From Rhizobium sp. Q54 (GTDB lineage: Bacteria; Pseudomonadota; Alphaproteobacteria; SMXQ01): a DNA stretch of 52,782 nt. The position numbers and the translations under genes were made by a program. This document shows positions 1-7,040 of this stretch, piece after piece. The notes beneath the pieces are model-generated. The model searched no databases. It saw only the letters and a program-made list of their open reading frames with translations, and was not told where the DNA came from. Every line of letters starts with the position of its first letter. Position 1 is the stretch's first letter. Location of the stretch: positions 1 through 52,782 of the forward strand of contig CAMAVH010000004.1 in NCBI GenBank assembly GCA_945861615.1. The letters are read 5' to 3'.

Positions 1-929
1 AGGATACGATCTACGGCGGCAACGGCAACGACCAGCTGCAGGGCAACGACGGCAACGACGAGCTCTACGGCCAGAACAACAACGACAAGCTCTATGGCGG
101 TCTCGGCACCGACAAGCTCTATGGCGGCTCGGGCGACGACGAGTTGCAGGGCAACGATAACGATGACGAGCTCTACGGCGAAAGCGGCAAGGACAAGATT
201 TACGCCGGCAGCGGCAACGACTGGGCCGAGGCCGGCTCCGAGGACGACCAGCTTTACGGCGAGGACGGCGACGACACGCTGTTCGGCGACGGCGGCAAGG
301 ATACGATCTACGGCGGCAACGGCAACGACCAGCTGCTCGGCAACGACGGCGACGATAAGCTCTATGGCGATGCCAACAACGACCTGATCTGGGGCGGCAT
401 CGGCGACGATCTGATGTACGGCGGCAGCAACGACGACAAGCTGCTCGGCAATTCCGGCGAAGATGACATGTATGGCGACGGCGGCATCGACTATCTGTGG
501 GGCGGTGCCGACGACGATTACATGCGCGGCGGCAGCGAAGCCGACAAGCTGATGGGCGATTCCGGCGAAGACGATATGTACGGCGACGACGGCGACGACG
601 TGCTGTTCGGCGACGCCGACGACGATTATCTCTATGGCGGCAACGACAACGATTGGCTCGTCGGCGGCGATGGCGACGACGTGATGTCGGGCGGCGCCGG
701 CTACGACGCCTTCTGGATCACCGTCAATGCCAGCGACGACGACCGCATCAGCGATTTCTCGCGCGGCACCGACGTCATCGATTTGGCGGACTTCGGTTTC
801 GCCGGCATCGGCGATCTGAGCTTCCAGAACTCCGGTAACGGTTCGCTGATTAATCTCGGCGGCGGTCAGAGCATCATGGTCAACTATGTGACCGCCAACC
901 AGTGGACGGCCGACGACTTCCTCTTCTAG
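1..929 (+). CDS. RTX calcium-binding repeat protein, 5' end outside window
   Basis: The reading frame is open from the first bases of the window, so the N-terminus is missing. Nearly all of the visible protein (about 308 residues) consists of glycine/aspartate nonapeptides of the GGxGxDxLY type, which fold as a parallel beta-roll that binds calcium outside the cell. The last 70 or so residues leave the repeat pattern (AFWITVN, then DFSRGTDVIDL) and end in DDFLF. This is the usual uncleaved C-terminal signal region of type I (ABC) secreted RTX proteins. No protease, lipase or toxin domain is visible in the part seen. A 39-base stretch at 1-39 recurs exactly at 298-336, so the repeats have expanded at the DNA level. 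The next gene is a paralogue with the same tail. Family membership is clear from the repeats; the function (adhesin, surface layer or enzyme tail) cannot be told. Confidence 0.85.
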   Translation, partial: DTIYGGNGNDQLQGNDGNDELYGQNNNDKLYGGLGTDKLYGGSGDDELQGNDNDDELYGESGKDKIYAGSGNDWAEAGSEDDQLYGEDGDDTLFGDGGKDTIYGGNGNDQLLGNDGDDKLYGDANNDLIWGGIGDDLMYGGSNDDKLLGNSGEDDMYGDGGIDYLWGGADDDYMRGGSEADKLMGDSGEDDMYGDDGDDVLFGDADDDYLYGGNDNDWLVGGDGDDVMSGGAGYDAFWITVNASDDDRISDFSRGTDVIDLADFGFAGIGDLSFQNSGNGSLINLGGGQSIMVNYVTANQWTADDFLF

Positions 930-952
930 CGTCGGCGCGACATGAGTTGATA

Positions 953-982
953 AAGGGCCGGCATTGCCGGCCCTTTTCTTTT
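953..982 (+). terminator. Rho-independent terminator after first RTX gene
   Basis: The stem AAGGGCCGGC / GCCGGCCCTT has a three-base ATT loop and runs into TTCTTTT. It lies 24 bases past the stop codon of the first RTX gene, which makes the two RTX genes separate transcription units. Confidence 0.85.
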
Positions 983-1076
983 GCGCCGCCCCCTATCTGA
1001 GGGCGGACGCCTAAGCGGGTGCCGTGAAAGGCCATGACAGATCGGCGATCAAAGCCCAGGAAAATAATCTTACTTA

Positions 1077-1106
1077 TTGATTTTAAAGACTTTTCTTACT
1101 TTTAAT
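1077..1106 (+). promoter_or_regulatory. Possible promoter for second RTX gene
   Basis: The stretch 1060-1170 is strikingly AT-rich for this genome. TTGATT (1077-1082) and TTTAAT (1101-1106) are spaced by 18 bases and could be -35 and -10 elements; TATAAG at 1112-1117 is another -10 candidate. The match is only moderate. Confidence 0.3.
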
Positions 1107-1146
1107 TCTTCTATAAGACGCGGATTCTTCTCGACTCGGCATTCTT

Positions 1147-1170
1147 ATAACGATATAAAGATATCGTTAT
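1147..1170. promoter_or_regulatory. Perfect 10-bp inverted repeat in RTX upstream region
   Basis: ATAACGATAT, a four-base AAAG spacer, and ATATCGTTAT form a perfect palindrome 41 bases upstream of the second RTX start. It could be an operator for a dimeric regulator or an mRNA hairpin in the leader. It is AT-rich, unlike the GC-rich terminator stems nearby, and has no T-run after it, so it is not a terminator. Confidence 0.5.
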
Positions 1171-1211
1171 GCGTCTCCTCAGGCGGCGCCCCTTTTTGGA
1201 AGCATGGCCTC

Positions 1212-2279
1212 ATGGCTTACGTCCCCGGCAGCAGCGGCAACGATATCCTCAGCGGCAGCAACAGCTCGGACTCCGTGCAGGGCTTCGACGGCAATGACGT
1301 GCTCTATGGCTTGGGCGGCGACGATTATCTCGACGGCGGCCTCGGCGCCGACATGATCTATGGCGGCAAGGGCAACGACGGTCTCCATGGCCAGGACGGC
1401 GACGACACGCTGTACGGCGAGGACGGCAACGACTTCCTCTACGGCTATGCCGGCAACGACACGCTCTATGGCGGCAAGGACGAAGACCAGTTGCACGGCA
1501 ACGATGGCAACGACCTGCTGTTCGGCGAGAAGGGCAACGACTTCATCTACGGCGGCGCCGGCAACGACTGGATCGAGGCCGGCGACGACGAGGACCAGAT
1601 CAACGGCGACGACGGCAACGACACGCTGTTCGGCGACGGCGGCAATGATGTGATCTATGCCGGCAGCGGCGACGATTACCTCCTCGGCAACGACGGCAAC
1701 GACAAGCTTTACGGCGAGTCCGGCAACGACGTGCTGTTCGGCAATGTCGGCGACGATCTGATGTACGGCGGCCAAGACAACGACCAGCTGGTCGGCGGCA
1801 TCGGCAAGGACGAGATGTACGGCGACGACGGCGACGACAAGCTATGGGGCGGCGCCAATGACGACACGATGCGCGGCGGCAACGGCGCCGACAAGCTGAT
1901 CGGCGATTCCGGCAATGACAAGCTCTACGGCGATGGCGGCGACGACGTGCTGTGGGGCGACGACGGCAACGACATCCTCGAAAGCGGCGACGGCAATGAC
2001 TGGCTGATCGGCGGCGCCGGCAACGACACCATGTCGGGCGGCTCGGGCTACGACGCCTTCTGGATCACGCTGAACGGCGGCCAGGACACCGTCGCCGATT
2101 TCAGCCAGGGCCAGGATGTCATCGATCTGCGCGACTTCACCAACATCCACAGCCTCAGCCAGTTGACGATGACGGCCCAGGGGTGGAACACGCTGATCGA
2201 TTTCGGCGGCGGCAACACGCTCTACATCCAATATATCCCGCCGCAGAACCTGACCGACAACGACTTCCTGTTCGCCTAA
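1212..2279 (+). CDS. RTX calcium-binding repeat protein (all-repeat)
   Basis: Predicted 355-residue acidic secreted protein. I chose the ATG at 1212 (MAYVPGSSGNDIL) because repeats begin at once after it and a GGA-containing ribosome-binding site sits just upstream. The longer frame back to a TTG at 1077 would code through the AT-rich promoter-like region. About thirty glycine/aspartate nonapeptides fill residues 6-280. A 70-residue tail follows (AFWITLN, DFSQGQDVIDL) and ends in DNDFLFA, typical of a type I secretion signal. There is no N-terminal signal peptide and no catalytic domain. The tail aligns closely with that of the gene upstream, so the two are tandem duplicates. Secretion would need an ABC transporter, membrane fusion protein and outer-membrane channel, none of which is in this window. 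Confidence 0.85.
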   Translation: MAYVPGSSGNDILSGSNSSDSVQGFDGNDVLYGLGGDDYLDGGLGADMIYGGKGNDGLHGQDGDDTLYGEDGNDFLYGYAGNDTLYGGKDEDQLHGNDGNDLLFGEKGNDFIYGGAGNDWIEAGDDEDQINGDDGNDTLFGDGGNDVIYAGSGDDYLLGNDGNDKLYGESGNDVLFGNVGDDLMYGGQDNDQLVGGIGKDEMYGDDGDDKLWGGANDDTMRGGNGADKLIGDSGNDKLYGDGGDDVLWGDDGNDILESGDGNDWLIGGAGNDTMSGGSGYDAFWITLNGGQDTVADFSQGQDVIDLRDFTNIHSLSQLTMTAQGWNTLIDFGGGNTLYIQYIPPQNLTDNDFLFA

Positions 2280-2303
2280 TCCGGTTCCCGTCGCGACGGC
2301 GCG

Positions 2304-2340
2304 GGCCGGCCCTCCGCCGGGGGCCGGCCGGCGCATTTTT
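2304..2340 (+). terminator. Terminator after second RTX gene
   Basis: A nine-base-pair stem (GGCCGGCCC at 2304-2312 with its complement at 2321-2329) is followed by GGCGCATTTTT. It is very GC-rich with a T-run, 25 bases past the RTX stop codon. Confidence 0.7.
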
Positions 2341-2515
2341 GCGCCGGGGCCTAAACCGGCGCGATAGGCCGGCAACCGGCCCCTGGCCGCTTGCCAGGCC
2401 CCCTTGCAACTGGTGGCGTTTTGCCGATAATCCCGGCTTCCGGCCCGCTCCCGGCCCCGGCAGACCCGCCGGACCCCCGGCCCCTCGGGCGGCCGCGCAT
2501 ATATCGGACGTTATC

Positions 2516-3541
2516 ATGGGCTACAAAGTCGCCGTCGTCGGCGCCACCGGCAATGTCGGTCGCGAAATGCTGGTCACCCTGGCCGAGCGCAACTTCCCCG
2601 CGGATGAAGTGGTGGCGCTCGCCTCCTCGAAATCCATCGGCAAGCAGGTGTCCTACGGCGAGAGCAAAGTGCTGACCGTGAAGGACGTCGCGACGTTCGA
2701 TTTCGCCGGCACCGACATCGCCCTGTTCTCGGCCGGCAGCAAAGTCGCCGAAGTGCATGGCCCGCGCGCGGCCAAAGCCGGCTGCGTCGTCATCGACAAT
2801 TCGTCCTTCTGGCGCATGGATCCGGAGATTCCGCTGATCGTGCCGGAGGTCAATCCGCAAGCGCTTGCCGGTTATGCCAAGCGCAATATCATCGCCAATC
2901 CGAACTGCTCGACGATCCAGATGGTCGTCGCGCTCAAGCCGCTGCATGACATCGCCAAGATCAAGCGCGTCGTCGTCTCGACCTATCAGTCGACCTCGGG
3001 CGCCGGCAAAGAGGCGATGGACGAGCTGTTCACCCAGACGCGCGGCATCTTCGTCAACGATCCGATGAAGAAGGAAAAGTTCACCAAGCAGATCGCCTTC
3101 AACGTCATTCCCCATATCGACGTCTTCATGGACGATGGCGCGACCAAGGAGGAATGGAAGATGGTGGTCGAGACCAAGAAGATTCTCGATCCCAACATCC
3201 TGGTGACGGCGACCTGCGTGCGCGTCCCGGTGTTCGTCAGCCACGCCGAGGCGGTCAACATCGAGTTTGAGAGCCCGATCAGCGTCGATCAGGCGCGCAA
3301 GGCCTTGCGCGCCGCGCCGGGCGTCGCCGTGGTCGATCAGCGCGCCAACGAAGGCTATGTCACGCCGGTCGAGACGACCGGCGAGGATCTGGTCTATGTC
3401 AGCCGCATCCGCGACGACGCGACGGTCGAGAACGGCCTCAGCATCTGGGTGGTCGCCGACAATCTGCGCAAAGGCGCGGCCTTGAACGCCGTGCAGATCG
3501 CCGAAGAGCTGATCAAAACGCATCTGCGTAAGGCCGCCTAA
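2516..3541 (+). CDS. asd: Aspartate-semialdehyde dehydrogenase
   Basis: Reduces 4-phospho-L-aspartate to L-aspartate 4-semialdehyde with NADPH, the branch point for lysine/diaminopimelate, threonine and methionine synthesis in the cytosol. The ATG at 2516 gives 341 residues, the usual size. The protein starts MGYKVAVVGATGNVG, a Rossmann NADP-binding loop at residues 7-14. The longer upstream frame runs through the RTX gene's end and its terminator and is rejected. The catalytic cysteine is C131 in NPNCSTIQ, and the active-site histidine lies in VPVFVSHAEAVN. STYQSTSGAGK is the family signature. It stands alone between two terminators, so it is probably monocistronic. Confidence 0.95.
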   Translation: MGYKVAVVGATGNVGREMLVTLAERNFPADEVVALASSKSIGKQVSYGESKVLTVKDVATFDFAGTDIALFSAGSKVAEVHGPRAAKAGCVVIDNSSFWRMDPEIPLIVPEVNPQALAGYAKRNIIANPNCSTIQMVVALKPLHDIAKIKRVVVSTYQSTSGAGKEAMDELFTQTRGIFVNDPMKKEKFTKQIAFNVIPHIDVFMDDGATKEEWKMVVETKKILDPNILVTATCVRVPVFVSHAEAVNIEFESPISVDQARKALRAAPGVAVVDQRANEGYVTPVETTGEDLVYVSRIRDDATVENGLSIWVVADNLRKGAALNAVQIAEELIKTHLRKAA

Positions 3542-3618
3542 CAGCTCGGCTTTTCTCGCGCCGTCGGAACGTCTCGATATCTCAGCACTTCCAGCGGTTG
3601 CTATGTACGAATTCGAAC

Positions 3619-3653
3619 AAAAGCCGCCGTTTATGTAACGGCGGCTTTTTCTT
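3619..3653 (+). terminator. Terminator after asd
   Basis: The 13-base-pair stem AAAAGCCGCCGTT / AACGGCGGCTTTT with a five-base loop continues into TCTT. The stem core GCCGCCGTT is the same as that of the terminator at 6021, which closes the next two genes. Confidence 0.9.
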
Positions 3654-3794
3654 GCCTACGAAAGTCGGCGATAGGCAGACAGCACAGGCTGTTGCTTCGC
3701 TGCCATTTCGACGAACTTTCATATTTTATTAGGAGATAAAGCCCAAAAATATCACTTCCTATGTACTTCTAATGAAGAGCAAAAGACGTCAGCA

Positions 3795-4619
3795 ATGAGA
3801 TTGGCCCTCTTCGTCGTCGCCATGTCTTGCGCGCTCGGCAGCCTCTCCGGGGCCGCCCATGCGAAAGACGTGCTGCGCATCGGCGGCACCGGCATGGGAT
3901 TGCGCGCCATGGAGCGTCTCGGCGAGCAGTTGAGCGGCTCCGGCGCCGATGTCGCTGTTCGTATGTTGCCAAGCCTGGGCAGTTCGGGCGGCATCAACGC
4001 TCTTCTTGGCGGCGCGATCGACATCGCGCTGACGGCGCGTCCGATCACGCCGGCCGAACGGGACAAAGGCCTGGCGCAAGCCGCCTGCATGACCACGGCG
4101 CTGGTGTTCGCCACGCCTAAGGCCGCTTCCCCGGCGATAGACGACGCCATCACCAGCGCGCAGTTGCCGGCGCTGTTTACCGATCCTCGGCCGCTGTGGG
4201 CAGATGGTACGCCGATGAAGGTCATCCTGCGTTCTCCGGCGGGATCGGAAGTGCCCTATCTGATCGGAAAGATTCCGGCGATGGCGGCGGCCTTCGACTT
4301 GGCCTACAAGCGCGCCGGCATGCCGATCGGCATGACCGACCAGGAGAACGTCGATCTCGCGATGAAGATACGAGGCTCGTTGGCGATCACGACCTTGTTG
4401 CAAATCCGCGCGGAAAACATCGCCCTGCGACCATTGCGTTTCGATGGCGTCGAACCGACCGCGGCGACGTCGGTCGACGGTCGCTATCCGTTGCCGCTGC
4501 AGATGTGCCTATTCGTAACCGAGGCGCCCGCGCCCGGGGCAGTGCGATTCGTCGCCCATTTGAAAACGCAAAGAGGCACGGCGCTCCTGCGGAGCTTCGG
4601 CGCCGCGTTGAGCAAGTAG
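3795..4619 (+). CDS. PstS-like periplasmic substrate-binding protein
   Basis: A 274-residue protein with a cleavable signal peptide ([15 protein letters not shown], cleavage probably after AHA at residue 23). The mature part resembles the phosphate-type binding proteins of ABC importers: an early GTGMGLRAM strand-loop, then [25 protein letters not shown], the loop that in PstS-like proteins holds the anion and marks this superfamily. No permease or ATPase gene lies nearby. Instead a membrane histidine kinase starts 13 bases downstream, which suggests the protein serves sensing rather than transport. The ligand is unknown. A 9-codon frame (ATG at 3772) ends with a TGA overlapping this gene's start codon, which could couple translation, though no good ribosome-binding site precedes it. 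Confidence 0.75.
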   Translation: MRLALFVVAMSCALGSLSGAAHAKDVLRIGGTGMGLRAMERLGEQLSGSGADVAVRMLPSLGSSGGINALLGGAIDIALTARPITPAERDKGLAQAACMTTALVFATPKAASPAIDDAITSAQLPALFTDPRPLWADGTPMKVILRSPAGSEVPYLIGKIPAMAAAFDLAYKRAGMPIGMTDQENVDLAMKIRGSLAITTLLQIRAENIALRPLRFDGVEPTAATSVDGRYPLPLQMCLFVTEAPAPGAVRFVAHLKTQRGTALLRSFGAALSK

Positions 4620-4632
4620 CAGGGGAAAAAAG

Positions 4633-6009
4633 ATGAACGAGTTTGCCAAACTCGACAGCGTCTTGCGCAAGTTCGCGCTGATTCTGGGCATCGTGGCGGG
4701 CCTCGCCGTGCCGGCAGGATTCGGTGTTGCCGACTATGCCGGCCGGACAAATATGTTGCATCATCAGGCCGAGGATGCGGCGGAGCGCGTCGCGCAATAT
4801 GCCTATGTCTCCGGCGAAACCTGGCATTACAACCGGCAGCGCCTCGCCGATTTGATGCAGTTTTCACGGCACAACGACGCGCCGACCGAGAAGGTTCTGG
4901 AAAATAAAACAGGCCAAATCCTCATCGCGCTCGGCGGCGTCATCGAGCAGCCGGGCCTGACGGCGCGGGCGCCGATCGTCGTCAGCGACGAGACGATCGG
5001 TCATATCTCGCTGACGACGAGCGCGCGGCCTTTCCTGGCGGGCCTCGCGGGGTTCATTCTCGCCGGCCTCGTGTTCGGCTTTATGGTCTATGGCTGCGTC
5101 CATCATCTACCGTCTCGCGCGTTGCGCCGAGTCCTCAAGGACCTGATCGATACGCAAAACGACTTGCGCGATCAGGTCGGCAAGACCAGCAAGGCCTTGG
5201 CCTTCGCCGAAATGGAACAGCATCGCGCCGAGGAAGCAAATCGCGCGAAATCCGAATTTCTCGCCAACATGAGCCATGAGTTGCGTACGCCGCTCAACGC
5301 CATCATCGGCTTCTCGGGCATTATGGAATCCGGCCTCCGGGGGCCGCTCAATGATCAATATGCCGAGTACAACCGGCATATCAGCCAGAGCGGCCAGAAC
5401 CTTCTGCGCATCATCAACGACATCCTCGACATCGCCAAGATCGATGCCGGCCAATTGCAGGCGGAAGCCGAGACTCTCGATGCGGCAAGCGTGGTGGAAA
5501 GCTGCGTCGGCCTGTTGCGCCCGCAAGCCGAGGGGTCAAATATCGCGCTCCGCTATCAGCAGCCGGTCCGCATGGATTGCCGTGTGATCGCCGATCCGCG
5601 TCGGATGAAGCAGGCCTTGCTGCATCTCATGTCGAATGCCGTCAAATTCACGGCGTCCGGGGGGCAGGTTTCCCTGATGATGGCGGCGCGCAAGCCGGGC
5701 ATGATCGACGTGGTGATCGAAGATACCGGCATTGGCATGACGGCGGAGCAGATCGCCGTGGCCTTCCAGCCTTTCCGCCAGGCCGACGGTTCGCTGGCAC
5801 GCAAATACGAAGGCACCGGCCTGGGTCTTGCCCTGGCCAAGCGGCTGACGGAATTGCAGGGCGGCGAGCTCATTCTCGAAAGCGTTTTTGGCGCTGGCAC
5901 CAAAGTCACCTTGCGCTTGCCGGCGGCCGATCCAGCGCAGATCCATGTGCTTCCAGCGAAGAAACGGCGCTTCGGCCGCGTCTGGCCGAGCGGCGCCGCA
6001 GTGGCCTAG
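4633..6009 (+). CDS. Membrane-bound sensor histidine kinase
   Basis: A 458-residue two-component sensor kinase. Transmembrane helices lie at about 13-33 and 135-156, enclosing a roughly 100-residue periplasmic sensor with no recognised motif. A coiled linker (about 165-205) leads to the HisKA dimerisation domain, with phospho-acceptor H215 in [16 protein letters not shown]. The HATPase domain shows the N box ([10 protein letters not shown]), G1 (DTGIGM) and G2 ([10 protein letters not shown]). The ribosome-binding site AGGGGA is well placed before the ATG. It directly follows the binding-protein gene and is closed by a terminator. No response regulator is encoded here, so it is an orphan kinase in this window. 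A plausible reading is that the binding protein presents a ligand to the periplasmic domain, as in other binding-protein-assisted kinases; this is an inference from gene order. Confidence 0.9.
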   Translation: MNEFAKLDSVLRKFALILGIVAGLAVPAGFGVADYAGRTNMLHHQAEDAAERVAQYAYVSGETWHYNRQRLADLMQFSRHNDAPTEKVLENKTGQILIALGGVIEQPGLTARAPIVVSDETIGHISLTTSARPFLAGLAGFILAGLVFGFMVYGCVHHLPSRALRRVLKDLIDTQNDLRDQVGKTSKALAFAEMEQHRAEEANRAKSEFLANMSHELRTPLNAIIGFSGIMESGLRGPLNDQYAEYNRHISQSGQNLLRIINDILDIAKIDAGQLQAEAETLDAASVVESCVGLLRPQAEGSNIALRYQQPVRMDCRVIADPRRMKQALLHLMSNAVKFTASGGQVSLMMAARKPGMIDVVIEDTGIGMTAEQIAVAFQPFRQADGSLARKYEGTGLGLALAKRLTELQGGELILESVFGAGTKVTLRLPAADPAQIHVLPAKKRRFGRVWPSGAAVA

Positions 6010-6353
6010 CGCCGATAAAGAAAGCCGCCGTTCGGCGAACGGCGGCTTTTAGTGAGGCGTGGCGGGCGATCCAGGACCGGACCTTCTGCGGTTTTCCCCC
6101 ATCAGCGCCACAGCGGGACCGGCTGGTCCTGTATCGCCCGCATCGTCGATTGCCCCTCGCCTGGCGGAGAGGACGACCGCCAGAGGCGCAATCGAGTCTC
6201 CCTGAGCAGAGCAACCGTCGTGCCAACTAGGCGCTGCGGTAAGTGTCGGAAAATTCGCTAAATTTTTTTGCGCGGTGGGAACGCCGCCGGGCGCGGCAGC
6301 GAAATCGGGCAGCGCTGCTCATTTCGCATGCAACGGAAGAACATGCGGCGGGT
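6010..6353. other. Intergenic region between kinase and LysE gene
   Basis: Beyond the terminator at 6021-6051, this 344-base stretch holds no supported gene. A hairpin with arms GCGAAAT (6299-6305) and ATTTCGC (6321-6327) enclosing the palindrome GCAGCGCTGC sits just past the stop codon of the minus-strand LysE gene. It may protect or end that transcript, although it has no T-run on the minus strand. A T-run at about 6262-6269 has no stem. Confidence 0.4.
6021..6051 (+). terminator. Terminator after histidine kinase
   Basis: AAAGCCGCCGTTC and its complement GAACGGCGGCTTT form a long stem with a three-base loop, ending in TTTTA. It starts 12 bases past the kinase stop codon and its stem core matches that of the asd terminator at 3619. 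Confidence 0.85.
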
Positions 6354-7040
6354 TCAGCGCGGCGCGACGCTGTTGCGTTCCTGGATCGCGCGCTCCATGT
6401 CGTCGAGACCGAGATCGACGATCCCCAGCAGGGACAGCAACAGAAGCGCGCCGAAGGCGAAGATGACGGCGCCGGAGATGCGGCCGATCCACAGCATGCC
6501 GCGATCGGTGACGCGGCCGTGGAACAGCGCGGCGACCGTCGTCAAGGCGAACCACCAGGCGCTGGCGCCGGCGAGCACGCCGACCGTGAGCACGACGCCG
6601 AGGCGCGGATGGTCGGCGATATGCGGGATGTTGATCGCCGCGAAGATCGCCGCGAAGGAGATCACCGTCGTCGGGTTGGTCAGCGTGACGAAAAAGGCGG
6701 AGATGAAATCGCTCAGCAGCTTTTCGCGGTCGCGCGTCGCCGGGGCTGGCGTGCGGCGCGCCAGCATGGCGCGCAGGCCGATGAGGCAGAGCATCGCGCC
6801 GCCGCCGCCGCGCACCCAATCGTTATGGTCGATCAGCGGCGCCATGAGGAAGCCGATGCCGAAGGCGGCGATGGCGCCGTAGATGGCGTCGGCGAGGGCG
6901 GCGCCGAGGCCGGAGACGTAGCCGGCGAGCTTGCCCTGCGCGATCGCGCGATGGATGCACATCACGGCGACGGGGCCGACCGGCGCGGCGATGACCACGC
7001 CGACGAACAGGCCCTTCCAAAACAGCGTGGTGACATCCAT
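6354..7040 (-). CDS. LysE-family amino-acid/threonine-type exporter
   Basis: A 228-residue inner-membrane protein with about six hydrophobic helices. The start, MDVTTLFWKGLFVGVVIAAPVGP, carries the N-terminal helix and the AxPVGPVA motif of LysE/RhtB translocators. The middle has FFVTLTNPTTVISFAAIF, the second family signature (TNPT/NPK region). These proteins export amino acids or related small molecules using the proton gradient; the substrate cannot be read from sequence. Length is normal for the family. It is monocistronic, transcribed away from the gene-poor region upstream, with GGGAG about 14 bases before the ATG. The plus-strand frames overlapping it are out-of-phase shadows rich in Arg and Ala. 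Confidence 0.85.
   Translation of the reverse strand: MDVTTLFWKGLFVGVVIAAPVGPVAVMCIHRAIAQGKLAGYVSGLGAALADAIYGAIAAFGIGFLMAPLIDHNDWVRGGGGAMLCLIGLRAMLARRTPAPATRDREKLLSDFISAFFVTLTNPTTVISFAAIFAAINIPHIADHPRLGVVLTVGVLAGASAWWFALTTVAALFHGRVTDRGMLWIGRISGAVIFAFGALLLLSLLGIVDLGLDDMERAIQERNSVAPR

Noticed and set aside
1..2100. Regularly spaced short repeats that could suggest a CRISPR array.
   Set aside because: The 27-base period is the RTX nonapeptide code inside open frames; units are not identical and there are no spacers.
2183..2515. A longer asd start adding 111 residues.
   Set aside because: It overlaps the end of the RTX gene and its terminator; the Rossmann domain begins at the ATG at 2516.
3772..3798. 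A 9-codon leader frame ending on the start codon of the binding-protein gene.
   Set aside because: Overlap is suggestive but there is no ribosome-binding site and no amino-acid bias; too weak to call as a gene.
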